The position numbers and the translations under genes were made by a program. From NCBI RefSeq assembly GCF_014077625.1, contig NZ_JACFXU010000013.1, positions 62,001 through 126,000 of the forward strand: DNA of 64,000 nt, written 5' to 3'. Position 1 is the first letter of the stretch, and every line of letters begins with the position of its first letter. Positions 24,103 through 35,500 of the stretch are shown in pieces. Origin of the DNA: Sediminihaliea albiluteola. GTDB taxonomy: Bacteria; Pseudomonadota; Gammaproteobacteria; Pseudomonadales; Halieaceae. A model generated the notes under the pieces. The model was not told the origin of the DNA. It was given only the letters and a program-made list of their open reading frames with translations, and made no database searches.

Positions 24103-26466
24103 TCAGAAACTCCTACGAACAGTCAAGCCAATAGTGCGCGGCTGGTTAGTGCGGAATGCCAGGCGGGCACGGCCACCACGCTCCCGATCGAAAGATAGGT
24201 TATTATTTTCATCGGTCGCATTATGGACATACAACACCGCTTCCCAGTCATCCCAGAGCATACCGGCGCTCAGGTTGAGCTGTTCATAAGAATCCAATTC
24301 AAGATCAAGGCTGGTAATTTCATTGCCGCTAGCACCGCCCCAAGGCAAGCCTGATTGGAATTCTCCGGCTCCGTTAACCTGATCACTCGGCTGAGTAAAG
24401 CGCTCACCCACGTGCTGAACTAGGGCTGTGACATACATCTCGCTGGAGCCAAACAGATCACTTTTAAAGGTGTATGTAGCCGCCGCAGACAGCTGAAGCT
24501 TAGGGACTGAAGCAAGCCGGTTGCCATCTTTGATACCAGCTAGCACTGCACCCGTGGCCTGGTTTGTAAGGGTAGAATCAAATTCAGCCTCGATATAGCT
24601 ACCATTAAAAGTCAGCAGCAGGCTATTTACCGGATAGGCCGTCATTTCCCACTCGACGCCAGCAGTATGTGCTTTAGGTACCTCGAACACTACGCGAGAA
24701 GAGCAGGAACCTGCATCTACCGTGGTTTGCAAATTCTCAATGTCTGTATAGAAAATGGCCGCATTGAACTGGACTTTGTCAAACATCGATTTGAATCCGA
24801 GCTCATAATTCCACAGTGTCTCATCGTCGTAACCGGGGAAGCCATTGAAGGTTGCCAGATCATCATCATTACATAGGCTGGCATTGAGCGGGTCATTTAC
24901 ACCACCAAGACGAAAGCCCTGCGAGGCCTGTGCGTTTATAATCGTATTGTCATTGATATCGTAGCTGGCCATTACGCGTGGATTGAAGCCATCGGATTGG
25001 GTCGAGTCTACCGAGAAGTCGCCGTTGGCAAACCAGCCGCCGCTAGTAAAGGTGCGCGTTTCTTCAAAATCGTACCAGCGACCACCCAGGGTCAGGTGCA
25101 GCCGTTCATTCACATCCCAAGTAGCTTCGCCAAATACTGCTTTTTGTTTAATGGAGTAGGGGATGCTGGCATTGTAGGGGGAGTCAGGGCCAGCAAAGCC
25201 ATTCATTGTCTCGGAGGGGAGGGTGTCACCGAGCACGCCGCTGCGAATAGTTGCAGCATCATGGCCAGGGGTTGGCAGGCGCTGATTATATTCACGATCA
25301 ACGTCGGAGTAGAACACACCAGCTACCCAGTTAATGGGGCCTTCAGAATTTGATGCCACTCTAAATTCGTGGGTCCACTGCTCGAGGTCAGTGACATCGT
25401 TAAGGCTGGAGGGCAGTAGCACACCCGCATCGTCAAAGCCTACGTCGACACCGACCGAGCCACTCAAGGCACTGGCGTCGCGAACAACCAGAATATCGCG
25501 CTCGGTATAGCTACCGGCGTAGGTCAGGTCTAGGTTGTCCAAAGCCCAGTTCACCACTAGGTCTGCAATCAGCGTTTCGTCCTCAAACTTCTCGTCCAGA
25601 AGTAAGTACTGCTCGCGCTCACCCAGCTGGATGGCGGGACGAGTTGTGGTGTAGGGATTGGCGAAAAGGTTGAACACTTCCTGGCGGTTATTGCCATCCG
25701 CCTCAATTTCTTGATAGATCACACGTGGCGTAATTAACAGATTATCAGTCGCCTGCCAGGCAAGTGCTAGACGAGCGCCTCGACGATAACCGCTGTTCAC
25801 ATCTTTCTTTTTGCTACCATTCTCGCCCAGCGCGTCAATGAAGCCCGCGTATTCAGTGGCATAGCCAACCGCCCGCAGGGCAAGCTTATCCCCCATAGGA
25901 ATATTCACTGCACCTTTGAGGTGGCCGCCTTCTTCGCCATCGCTAACTGTATGCAAGTTGGCCTCTATAGACCCCGCGAGCTCATCGAAGCTTGGCTGGT
26001 TGGTGATCATGCGGATAGTGCCGCCCACAGAACCAGAACCAAACAGTGTGCCTTGGGGGCCGCGTAGGGTTTCTACTCGATTGAGGTCGTAAAGATCGAG
26101 ATCGGGCGTAAACAATGACACGGAAATGACAGTCTCGTCGATATATACACCCACCTGCTCCTTCACACCGGGCTGATCACGCACGATCTGGCCGGCAGAG
26201 ACACCTCGAATGGCTACCTGACTTTGGCCTGGGCCGAGGTTCTGAATAGTTAGTCCCGCAACATTGCGGGACAACTCTTCGATATTTGTAGAGCCACTGC
26301 GGTTAATGTCCTGCTCGGTCATGGCGTTGATCGAGAAAGGCAGGTCCTGAACAGAGGATACACGCTTGGTCGCTGTTACCAGAACTTCTTCCAACTGTGC
26401 GTACGATGCTGTCGGTACCATTGAGATAAAGGCCGCGGCCAGTACGGTTTTCTTGAAATTCAACAT
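24103..26466 (-). CDS. TonB-dependent receptor
   Basis: 787 residues. The signal peptide ends at TASYA|Q (residue 23), then the plug starts with LEEVLVTATKRVSSVQDLPFSI. The plug motif RGPQGTLFGSGSVGGTIRMI is at about residues 135-154. The barrel ends with RTIGLTVRRSF, a C-terminal aromatic terminus for outer-membrane insertion. The ligand is unknown. The start has GAGGGAGC at good spacing. The neighbouring convergent LLM oxidoreductase may act on the imported compound, but this is inference only. Confidence 0.93.
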   Translation of the reverse strand: MLNFKKTVLAAAFISMVPTASYAQLEEVLVTATKRVSSVQDLPFSINAMTEQDINRSGSTNIEELSRNVAGLTIQNLGPGQSQVAIRGVSAGQIVRDQPGVKEQVGVYIDETVISVSLFTPDLDLYDLNRVETLRGPQGTLFGSGSVGGTIRMITNQPSFDELAGSIEANLHTVSDGEEGGHLKGAVNIPMGDKLALRAVGYATEYAGFIDALGENGSKKKDVNSGYRRGARLALAWQATDNLLITPRVIYQEIEADGNNRQEVFNLFANPYTTTRPAIQLGEREQYLLLDEKFEDETLIADLVVNWALDNLDLTYAGSYTERDILVVRDASALSGSVGVDVGFDDAGVLLPSSLNDVTDLEQWTHEFRVASNSEGPINWVAGVFYSDVDREYNQRLPTPGHDAATIRSGVLGDTLPSETMNGFAGPDSPYNASIPYSIKQKAVFGEATWDVNERLHLTLGGRWYDFEETRTFTSGGWFANGDFSVDSTQSDGFNPRVMASYDINDNTIINAQASQGFRLGGVNDPLNASLCNDDDLATFNGFPGYDDETLWNYELGFKSMFDKVQFNAAIFYTDIENLQTTVDAGSCSSRVVFEVPKAHTAGVEWEMTAYPVNSLLLTFNGSYIEAEFDSTLTNQATGAVLAGIKDGNRLASVPKLQLSAAATYTFKSDLFGSSEMYVTALVQHVGERFTQPSDQVNGAGEFQSGLPWGGASGNEITSLDLELDSYEQLNLSAGMLWDDWEAVLYVHNATDENNNLSFDRERGGRARLAFRTNQPRTIGLTVRRSF

Positions 26467-27022
26467 TGCGGTGCTCCCTCGAGTGAACTTAGCTTCAGTT
26501 TGCTACAGTTAGTTCGTTAATTTTTATATCTCGTTAAAACTCGAACCATCAGCTTTATATTCACCGCAAGATGCGCCCCAATTCCTGTGCTGGATTAGTT
26601 TCGACGTGGTCGAATATCTTCTCCGAAGCTTCGAGAGTCTCGAGTCGCGACTGCTGACAAAACTAAAGTCTTAAAGTGAAAGTTTGCAATATATATGCCA
26701 AATAATTTTTTCTTTTGCAGATCAGCGTGTTGTAATAAAACGAAGCTGTCATCGACAGACTGAGTGTAAAAAATATTGACATATTTTCGGGCAAAGCAAT
26801 CAGCTGAGCCTAGTCCACGAGTGAGTCACTGAGGGCTGCGCTATTCGTGGTATAGGCTACTCTTAAGCAAGGGTAGATCGGTTGCTTTCGCGCTGTGCTC
26901 GGATATAAAGTTCGCGTCGCGGATGACTTATGGGCCTTATGTTTTATATGAGACCCCTGACCCTTATATGAGGCGCACTGGTTATAGTGCTTGAGCAAGC
27001 TCGACTGAGTTACGGAGCGTAC
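26467..27022. other. 556-bp divergent region before the gapdh-arsJ operon
   Basis: Upstream of the minus-strand receptor, TCGTTAA is repeated at 26514 and 26531. A short minus-strand frame ending at about 26570 reads LETLEASEKIFDHVETNPAQ and may be the eroded tail of a gene. Close to the gapdh start, TTATATGAG is repeated at 26944-26952 and 26964-26972, exactly 20 bp apart, followed by the palindrome GCACT-N6-AGTGC at 26975-26990. These last elements could be an arsenic-responsive (ArsR-type) control region. Confidence 0.4.
26944..26990. promoter_or_regulatory. Direct repeat and palindrome upstream of gapdh-arsJ
   Basis: Two TTATATGAG copies spaced 20 bp (two helical turns) are followed by GCACT-N6-AGTGC, ending 32 nt before the GAPDH start codon. 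The spacing places repeats on one face of the helix, as for a regulator dimer. The regulator is not in the window; ArsR control is a guess from the operon content. Confidence 0.35.
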
Positions 27023-28030
27023 ATGACGATAAAAGTAGGAGTTAATGGTTTTGGCCGGATGGGGCGCCTGATTTTGCGAGCGGCTTGGGGAAAAGAAAAT
27101 ATTGAGTTTGTGCAGATTAATGATCCCGCCGCTGATGCCGCGACACTCGCGCATTTATTGACTTTTGATTCCGTCCACGGAAGGTGGCTCTACGACGCCC
27201 AGAATGAGGGAAGTGAGCTGCTGATCAATGGCCAGCGTGTTAGATGTAGCAGCAACAAAAGCATTGCCGATACAGATTGGTCGGGCTGTGATGTGGTCAT
27301 TGAAGCGTCGGGGAAGTTTAAGAGTAAAGCTGCGCTGCAAGACTATCTCGCGCAGGGTGTAAAACGGGTAGTGGTCACAGCGCCGGTAAAAGAAGAGGGC
27401 GTGTTGGATGTTGTGATGGGCGTGAACCATCAACTCTACGATAGGGACAATCATCGCATTGTTAGTGCAGCCTCCTGCACCACTAATTGTCTGGCTCCTG
27501 CGGTGAAAGTAATACATGAGAGCCTTGGAATAAAACACGGATCGTTCACGACGATTCACAGTGTTACCAATACTCAGACGATTCTTGATGCAGCCCACAA
27601 GGACCTGCGCCGAGCTCGTGCCTGTGGGATGAGCCTGATACCTACCACCACGGGCTCTGCCACTGCGATCACGCATATCTTCCCAGACCTAGAAGGCAAA
27701 TTGAACGGACAGGCAGTACGCGTGCCCTTGGCCAACGCCTCGCTGACCGATTGTGTGTTTGAGGTAGGACGGGAAACCAGTATTGAGGAAGTGAATAACC
27801 TACTCAAGAATGCTTCGGAGTCTGATCTCAAGGGTATACTTGGCTATGAGGAGAAAGCCCTCGTTTCCATCGATTACAAAACTGACCCGCGCTCGAGCAT
27901 CGTCGATGCACTGTCAACCATGGTGGTCAACGACACTCAGGTCAAACTCTATCTGTGGTATGACAACGAATGGGGTTACGCTAATCGTAGCGCGGAACTG
28001 ATGTGCATGGTTGCCAACCTGGATCGCTGA
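27023..28030 (+). CDS. ArsJ-associated glyceraldehyde-3-phosphate dehydrogenase
   Basis: 335 residues, type I GAPDH. NAD-binding [16 protein letters not shown] is at the N-terminus, catalytic Cys152 is in [12 protein letters not shown], and [11 protein letters not shown] is near the end. The start is the ATG after CGGAG; a 12-codon extension upstream is unlikely. It directly precedes arsJ (10 nt gap). In this arrangement GAPDH makes 1-arseno-3-phosphoglycerate from arsenate and glyceraldehyde-3-phosphate, and ArsJ exports it, which removes arsenate from the cell (established for Pseudomonas). A housekeeping GAPDH is expected elsewhere in the genome. Confidence 0.9.
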   Translation: MTIKVGVNGFGRMGRLILRAAWGKENIEFVQINDPAADAATLAHLLTFDSVHGRWLYDAQNEGSELLINGQRVRCSSNKSIADTDWSGCDVVIEASGKFKSKAALQDYLAQGVKRVVVTAPVKEEGVLDVVMGVNHQLYDRDNHRIVSAASCTTNCLAPAVKVIHESLGIKHGSFTTIHSVTNTQTILDAAHKDLRRARACGMSLIPTTTGSATAITHIFPDLEGKLNGQAVRVPLANASLTDCVFEVGRETSIEEVNNLLKNASESDLKGILGYEEKALVSIDYKTDPRSSIVDALSTMVVNDTQVKLYLWYDNEWGYANRSAELMCMVANLDR

Positions 28031-28040
28031 TAAAGAAAGC

Positions 28041-29301
28041 ATGTTTAAGCTGTCCAGGCTATCTCCTGATATTCGCCAGTATTTATTGCTTACTGGTAAC
28101 TACTGGGCCTTCACCCTGACCGACGGTGCCTTGCGGATGCTGGTGGTGTTGCACTTTCACCACTTAGGCTATAGCCCGCTGGAAGTCGCCATGCTGTTCC
28201 TGTTCTATGAAATATTTGGCGTTATCACCAATTTGGTAGGCGGCTGGCTGGGCGCGCGTAGGGCTGAATACAACCATGAATGCGGGCTTGGCTATGCAGG
28301 TGGTGGCGCTGTCGATGCTGATGGTTCCAGACCACTACCTGGGCGTGGCGTGGGTCATGGCAGTGCAGGCCTTGTCAGGCATTGCCAAAGACCTGAACAA
28401 GATGAGCGCAAAGAGCGCCATCCGACTATTGGTCCCTCGGGATGCGGCCGGTACCTTGTATCAGTGGGTAGCTATACTGACAGGTTCAAAGAACGCGCTA
28501 AAGGGCCTAGGGTTTTTTTGGGGTGGGCTTCTGTTAGCCGCGTGGGGTTTTCGGGGCGCCATCGGGGCCATGGCTCTGGCTCTGCTTGTGGTGTACTTGT
28601 TCAGCATCATGAATCTGAAAAAGGACTTGGGAAAGTCCTCTGCAAAACCTAAATTTAGTCAGATATTTTCCAAGAGCCGGGCAGTCAATTACCTGTCCGC
28701 AGCGCGACTTTTTCTTTTCGCGGCTCGTGATGTCTGGTTTGTGGTGGCACTGCCGGTTTACCTATCAGCCAGTCTGGGCTGGGATCACTGGTTAGTGGGA
28801 GCCTTTTTGGCCACTTGGGTCATTGCTTACGGCATCGTGCAGTCTGTTGCACCGAAGATAAGCGGAGTTGGAGCTTCCGTTGTACCGGATGGCCGACATG
28901 CCTTCGCCTGGGCGTCTGCATTGACACTCATACCGGCAGCTATAGCTCTTGCGATGAACCACCAGGCATGGCTGCCCGAAAGCTTGCTGGTGGGTTTATT
29001 GGTGTTTGGGCTGCTATTTGCAGTGAACTCTGCTCTTCACAGTTACCTCATTGTCAGTTATGCCGATGAAGCGGGTGTCTCACTGGATGTGGGTTTTTAC
29101 TACATGGCCAATGCCATGGGACGTTTGTTGGGAACGGTGTTGTCTGGCTGGGTGTTTCAGGCATGGGGTATGGCAGCGTGTTTATGGCTATCCAGTTTCT
29201 TCATCGGTCTTTCAGTTGCAGTAGCTTTGCTATTACCACGCCATACGGTTGTTTTCGACGATGGCTTAGAGATAAAGAATGATCACTCTGGTCAGGCTTA
29301 A
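28041..29301 (+). pseudogene. arsJ: ArsJ organoarsenical MFS exporter, frameshifted
   Basis: The first 73 codons read MFKLSRLSPDIRQYLLLTGN through GNYWAFTLTDGALRMLVVLHF to GGWLGAR, clear ArsJ. At 28260 the frame shifts: the downstream sequence continues as GLNTTMNAGLAMQVVAL and SGIAKDLNKMSAKSAIRLLVP up to the stop at 29301. ArsJ relatives read GARLGLN here, so either 2 nt were lost from a Leu codon or 1 nt was gained. The total of 1261 nt is not a multiple of three. In the original frame the protein would change after residue 73 and end at 28652. It is either a recent inactivating mutation or a sequencing error; the remaining about 345 codons show no other damage. Confidence 0.85.
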
Positions 29302-29314
29302 TCATCACCGAACC

Positions 29315-29473
29315 TTAACTGCTTGTGCCCAGTTTTGCGCTATATAACAGCCGATCGGCACGAGCCAGCCATTGAGACCTGTCTTCATCACTCTGTAGTG
29401 TGGCGACAACGGCAGAGAAGCTCACTGGGCCATCGGCGCTACTGACTTTGCCGCTTGGCCAGAGCCGCGTATG
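29315..29473 (-). pseudogene. GGDEF-domain C-terminal remnant
   Basis: An open minus-strand frame of 52 codons, bounded upstream by an in-frame TGA and without a start, reads GPVSFSAVVATLQSDED and then WLARADRLLYSAKLGTSS before a TAA. The pattern '(V)T-F-S-x-G-V-A-x-L...L-x-x-A-D-x-A-L-Y-x-A-K-x-x-G' is the end of diguanylate cyclase GGDEF domains. The catalytic half is missing. It lies 49 nt beyond the end of the giant RHS gene on the same strand. Confidence 0.65.
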
Positions 29474-29521
29474 TCACAGTTTACGACCAAGTTGCCACTA
29501 GCATGCTGGGTAGCGGAATTA

Positions 29522-32500
29522 CTATTGGCTATACTGGCCTTCCACATACTTGGGCAGATTGGCCTCGATAAATTTGGAAAACTCCCAGCAGAAACTGATG
29601 ATTGCATCAGCTGCTTCATCTCTCTGACTATCAAGGAAGGCAATCACATACTGTGCATCCGAGCGCAGTAGAAACTTCGCTTGATTAGCTTCGGTGATAA
29701 TATTGTGCACTGTGGCGCCTGCCGCACTGGTGGTCTTTATACTTGCGAAGGCTTTAACTTCCTTAAAATTAATCTGTTTATGCACTTCGGCACTGGGGCC
29801 AGAGATCATTTTAAACACAAGGTTTAGGAAAGTACCTTTTGCAAAGTCGCTATAGAAACCTTCTTTGAAAGCGTCGCCATTGGCCAAGGCCTTGGAGTAA
29901 TCATCAGCGGCCCCAAACAATGTCGAAGGTATGGCATTTACCAGTCGGCCGGCAAAACGTGCAACATGCGGACTATTTACCATCGTTACCAGCACCTTGG
30001 AGCTTTTGAATGAGTTGCCAAGGGCTGCGCCAGCCGGCCCGCCGAGAGCGCCAAAGGCAGCGCCTATAATAGTATCAGTTACTAAGGCCATTCCTCGTTT
30101 ACCACCAGCGTAACTTATCACCCCAGAAATTAAGCCCGAAGAGATGGAGCCTGAAACCATTGTGCTCGAGAGTGTTAATTGACCTGTCGGGTCGGTGTTG
30201 CTTATGGGGTTAGCATGAGCATAGAGGTAGCGGTGTAGCGATGGTGGATCACGCAAGATGCCTTGGAAAGGGTCTCGACTGATAAAACGCCCGGTTGTGG
30301 GGTCGTAGTATCTAGCTCGCAAGAAGCTGAGGTTCTCTTCTGCGCCGGCTTGCTCACCAGCAAATTGATAGGGGTTAGCGCTAGTACCGCTGTGGCTGAT
30401 CAAGCCACCGAAGGCCTCATATGAGTACGAGTCACTCACATCACCCGCTGTATTACTAATGATGCGAATATTTTTTGAAGCATCAGAGTGATACCAGCTC
30501 GTATCACTGCCGTCGCGGATTTCACCTAGTACTTGGTTGCCATAAATATACTCGGCGGAAACGGCTAGCTCGTCTGTATAATCGACCAGCATCTGTGGAA
30601 CTCCGCCAGCACCTAGGGCGTCGACCAAGAAACTACTCTTTGCTGAGCCCACACTGCGGCTGACTCTGTGTCCAACTGCATCGTATTTAAACTGCACTAC
30701 TTGGCTAGGTGTTTCCACAGCACTCAGTTCATGTTCCTGATTGAAGTGGTAAAAAGTCTGGGCTCCAGCATTTTGTCTGACCAGTAAGTTACCGTTGGCA
30801 TCATAGGCAAAGGTGGTGGCGCCAGCTTGTATTAGTTTATCCGCCTCATCATAGCTGTATGTGCTGCGTAAGCCTGCTAAGTTGGTGATGCTGATTCGAT
30901 TGCCAACTGAATCATACTCGTGGCTCAGTGCATAGGTCTTGATGCCCGCGGCTGAAGAGTAAGTCTCGGAAGTCAGCCTTCTCTGGCTGTCGTATGTATA
31001 GTCAACATATGAGTTGTCGGCATGAACAACTTTAATGCGATCCCCGACAGCATTGAGCGTGTAGTTATAGCTAGCCAGCACCTGGCCATGGTTTTTGTGC
31101 TCTAATTCAATTAAGCGGCTCATTGAGTCGTAAGTGAATGTTGATACAACACCGTTTGGATAGCTGATAGATGCCAGATTACCAATGGCATCGTAAGTGT
31201 ATGAGCTTATTCGACCATCCGGGTCCTCCACACTGGCTAGGCGATTGAGCGCATCGTATGTATAGAGTGTGGACCTTGGAGCAGAACCGGGCAGGGTAGT
31301 GCGCAACATCGTTCTATTACCCGCTAGGTCATAGGCGTAATCAATTTTTGTACCATCTGGGTTAGTAGTGTTTATCAGACGGTCATTCAAGTCGTAGCTA
31401 TAGCTGACAGTCCCGATGCCATTCTGAGCTGTTGCCACTCTCCCCGAGAGCGTATGGCTATAGAGCTCCTCACTTCCATCGGCAAAGGTTTTCTTGAGCA
31501 GTTTGCCGGCCGGATCGTATTCATAGCGAGTTTCGTCCCCCTTGGCATCAGTGGAGCTCACTAGGCGACCAGCGTCATCGTAGCCTGCCAATTCTGTAGA
31601 GCCATCTGGGTAGGTCTTGCTGATTTGATTACCCATAGCATCATACTGGAAAGTAGTGGCATTGCCTCGCGCATCGCGCTGCACTAATAGTTTGTTTTCT
31701 GCATCGTATTCGAAGCGAGTGCTGGCACCTGAAGGGTCTGTAATACTAATGACATTGTTGTTGCCGTCGTAGCTGTAACGGGTCGTCCGGCCGAGTTGAT
31801 CGACTTCTTCAATCAAGTTACCAGCGCTATCGTAGTGGCTAAGAATTTCTGTTAAATCAGGAAATATTTGCCGGACTATCCGATTGAGTTCATCGTATTC
31901 AAAGCGAAAAACATTGCCCTTAGCGTCAGTTTTAACTGTCAGGTTGCCCGCAGCGTCATATTTGAACTCAGTTTCAGCGCCAAGTGGGTCAATCAACTTG
32001 GTGTTTCTGCCAGCTTTATCGTATTCATAAGTTGTCGAGTTCCCGCGCGCATCTATCGTGCGAGTAATACGTCCTACAGCGTCATACAGGGTCTGTGTCA
32101 CTGAGCCATCAGGCGCGATAGTTTTTGTACGGCGTCCTAGTGCGTCATACTCATATCTGGTGGTGCCGCCGTTGAATCTGGTCACTGAGCTAAGATTACC
32201 CAGCAGGTCGTATTCACGCGATTCGAGCCTTCCCGGTGCATCTGAAAACTCGATCTCCTTACCCAAAGCATCCATGCTCAGTGAAGTTGTAATACCCAGT
32301 GGGCCGACAATCCGCTCAAGAACACCGGCAGCGTTGTAGTCAAACAGGGTCTGGGTACCATTTATATTTTTCGCCGATATCGGGCTGCCATTTGCATCGA
32401 GTTCAAATGTTACAAGCGCACCGCGGCGATCAATTTCACTGATCACCCTGCCACTGGCGTCATAGCTTGTCTTTGATACGTTGCCCCTTGGGTCAACAAC

Positions 32501-35500
32501 CTCAGTGAGATTGCCATTGGCATCGTAGTGATAGTTTGTAATATGGCCATTGGCATCGCCATGTGCCGTTAGCAAGCCTGCGCTGTTGTATTGGAATTGG
32601 TCCTCTATATCGCCTTGGGCATTAATTCTGCGTAATAAATTACCGCGTGCGTCATACTCAAAGCGGGTTTCACGACCTAATGGATCGATGGAGCGCAGCA
32701 CACGGTCAGCCGAGTCATATTCATATAGGCTGGTCGCTCCGAGTGCATTACTTACACTCAGCATGTTGCCACGGTCATCAAAGCTCCGGCTGACGGTTTC
32801 ACCGGCAGGGTTGGTACTGGTCAACTGGTTACCCGCAGCGTCATAGCTGTATTGGCTCACTCCTCCTAGTGCATCGACGCTTTTTAGGGTGTTGCCACGA
32901 TCATCGTAAGTCACTACCGTGACATTGTCATCAGCATCCCTTATTACTTCCTGCCGCGAGCTTGGATCAAAGCTAAATTCAATTCTACGGCCTTCTGCGT
33001 TGGTCACACTGAGCAGGCGACCCTCATCATCGTACTCATTGCGCGCGACAGGTCGATTCTGCGGGTCGATAATTTCGATTAAGCCATGATTGTGGTTATA
33101 GTTTAGTTTTGTGATATTGCCGGTGGCATCTGTATAGCTTCGGAGGTCGCCATTGCCATCGTAAGTATAAGTTCTTACGCCGCCTGAGGGGTCCGTGACA
33201 TGGGTGATTCTGCCTTGGGTGTCGCGCGTAAAGCTGATGCTTGTACCTGCTGAATGGCTAATCCCACTATCAGAGAAGCTCAGGACATTACCGTTTCTGT
33301 CAGTTATTTTCTGTACACCCTCAGCTATGCTTATCAGGACCTCCATACCATCGCTCGCGGTGTACAAGAATAGATCGGGGTCGAAGGTAGTGGAGCTTAG
33401 ATCATCAAGTAGCGAAACTTCTCCTGGCTGTCCGTCTAGAATCGACAAGTTGTTATTATCTAAGCTTGTCAGTGTACCGAGAGTGCCCGGTCGTGCTTTA
33501 AACTGGGCCTGTAAAGCGGATGCCGGGAATGGCACGATTGGTGATACTTGGGGCTTTACGAGAAGGTCGAACTGCTCAACTCGGCCATTGGGTAAGGTTA
33601 AACTGACATAATGTTCATCGCTGGCGATTAACTGGTATGACAAGCCTGGCTTAAGCACTTGCCAGCCGCTACCCAAGATACGGTTGGCCTTTAGCTTGAG
33701 GCTGCTTACGCCGAGCCGCCAAGCAAAGCCAAAGTCACCAGATGATTTATCACGACTGTCATAGCTTCTTGTCACCTTGATTGGCATGCCGGCCATAGGA
33801 ACAACAAGATCAACAAAGTTGAGACTAAAGTTTCCAACTTTGTAGTCACTATCAACCTGAACAGTTGTCTCAGCAATGCTTTGATTGCCGCCGGTGTCAA
33901 ACACGGTGAGGCGGATGGTGTACAAATCATTGAGTAATAGGGTGGGGTCAAACTGTGCCAGTACGCCATCAGTAATGGCTGTTGTACTGCTGCGTATTGT
34001 AGTGAAATGAGTTTCCCCAACTGCTGCGTAAGCCAGCTCGTACTTGAGGAAGTTAGCATCGCTAGCGCTGCCCATTATCGCAATGGGTTCTGTGACTTTG
34101 CTATGTTGTAATGGTGTGCTTATGGCCGCAAGCGGTGCTTGTTGATCGCCCGTATTGCGCTCGATAACTGTGATGCTGGCCTGTGCATTGATGCCAGCCC
34201 GAGAAGCAGTAACAGTAAACTCTCCAGCAGAGGCCGATGTGAAATTTGGCCCGCCAGTCCAGTTAACGATGCCGCTCAGTTTTTGGCTGCTACCATCTTC
34301 AAATATGCCAATGGCTTCGAGGCTTACTTGTTGATTGGTCAATACTGTAGAGAGTTTTGGTTGCAGCACTATCTCAGACAGAGTTAGGTTGCCATCAATA
34401 CCATCGCAATCCTGATCAATGCCATCCCCTGGTGCATCCGCAGCCCCCGGATGAATGCTGGCGTCATTATCGTTGCAGTCGCCTTCATTTGGCGTAAAGC
34501 CATCGCCATCCTTATCGATATCTCCGGGGGCAGGGCCTGTTGAAATGAGCAAGTCGACTCGGCCCCCAAATTCAGCCACTGAACCGGCAGAGGGTGTTTG
34601 TTTAGTCACAGAACCAGCGGCAATGCTGGGATGGTGCGTGAACTGTTTGTGACCTACTACTAAGTCGCTAGCGCTCAAGCTTGCTTCAGCATCGGTTTTG
34701 CTTTGACCAACAACATCCGGGATAGTTACCGGGTCACCTACTTCCAGCGTGTAAGCCTGCGCTGTGGCAAAGCCGATGCTGTCATAAGCCAGAATATTCA
34801 CCGGGTAAGAACCCTTAGTGTTCGGCAACCAGCGCAGCACGCCGGTGGTCGGGTCGATGGTCATGCCATGGGGTGCCTCAGTCAGCATAAAGCTGAGGCT
34901 ATCACCCAGGTCGTAATCGATGACCCGGGGTGCATACTCGTACTGGAAGCCGACGGTGGTGAGTGTATCGGGCTCGCTCAGGAAAATCGGTGCCACACCG
35001 TCCGGCTGCACATCAAAATTGACAGTAGCGAGGTTCGATTCCAAGTCGCCATCGCTGGCTTTGTAAGTAAAGCTGTCGGTGGTGCCAGCCAGATTAAACT
35101 CAGCGCGGCTGGATATTAGGTTGTAGCCGTTATGACCGGGTTGCAGCCACGCAGGCCTTGGATTGGAGATTATCGTCGCGTCATCTCTGACCATGGTCTG
35201 ATTAAAGACCCACTGATTGCGCAGCGGCGGTGCTGGAGGCAGTGGATTCGCTGCTGTTCCCTGCCAAACACGCGTAACACCTGCCAAACCACTGGAATAA
35301 GAAGAGATCAATTCTGCGTGGCCATCACCATCGACATCGGCGATCGTGAGAAAGCGCTGTGAGATTGAGTAGCGGCTGATTGGCTCGAAGTGTAAAAGTG
35401 CGCCATCACGCCCGTCAAAAATGTAAACACCCTGATTGTCGGCAGTGCTAGGAGGCATCAAGTGAATAACGATGTCTATTGCACCGTCACCATTGGCATC

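Noticed and set aside
26570-26671. Minus-strand short frame reading LETLEASEKIFDHVE
   Set aside because: It looks protein-like but is only about 34 codons, has no start and no recognised family. Chance cannot be excluded.
27155-27676. Minus-strand 173-codon frame
   Set aside because: Entirely antisense to the GAPDH gene, which has all family motifs.
29422-29643. Minus-strand 73-codon frame spanning the end of the RHS gene
   Set aside because: It is an out-of-frame reading of the RHS 3' end and the GGDEF remnant; the remnant's own frame gives the family match.
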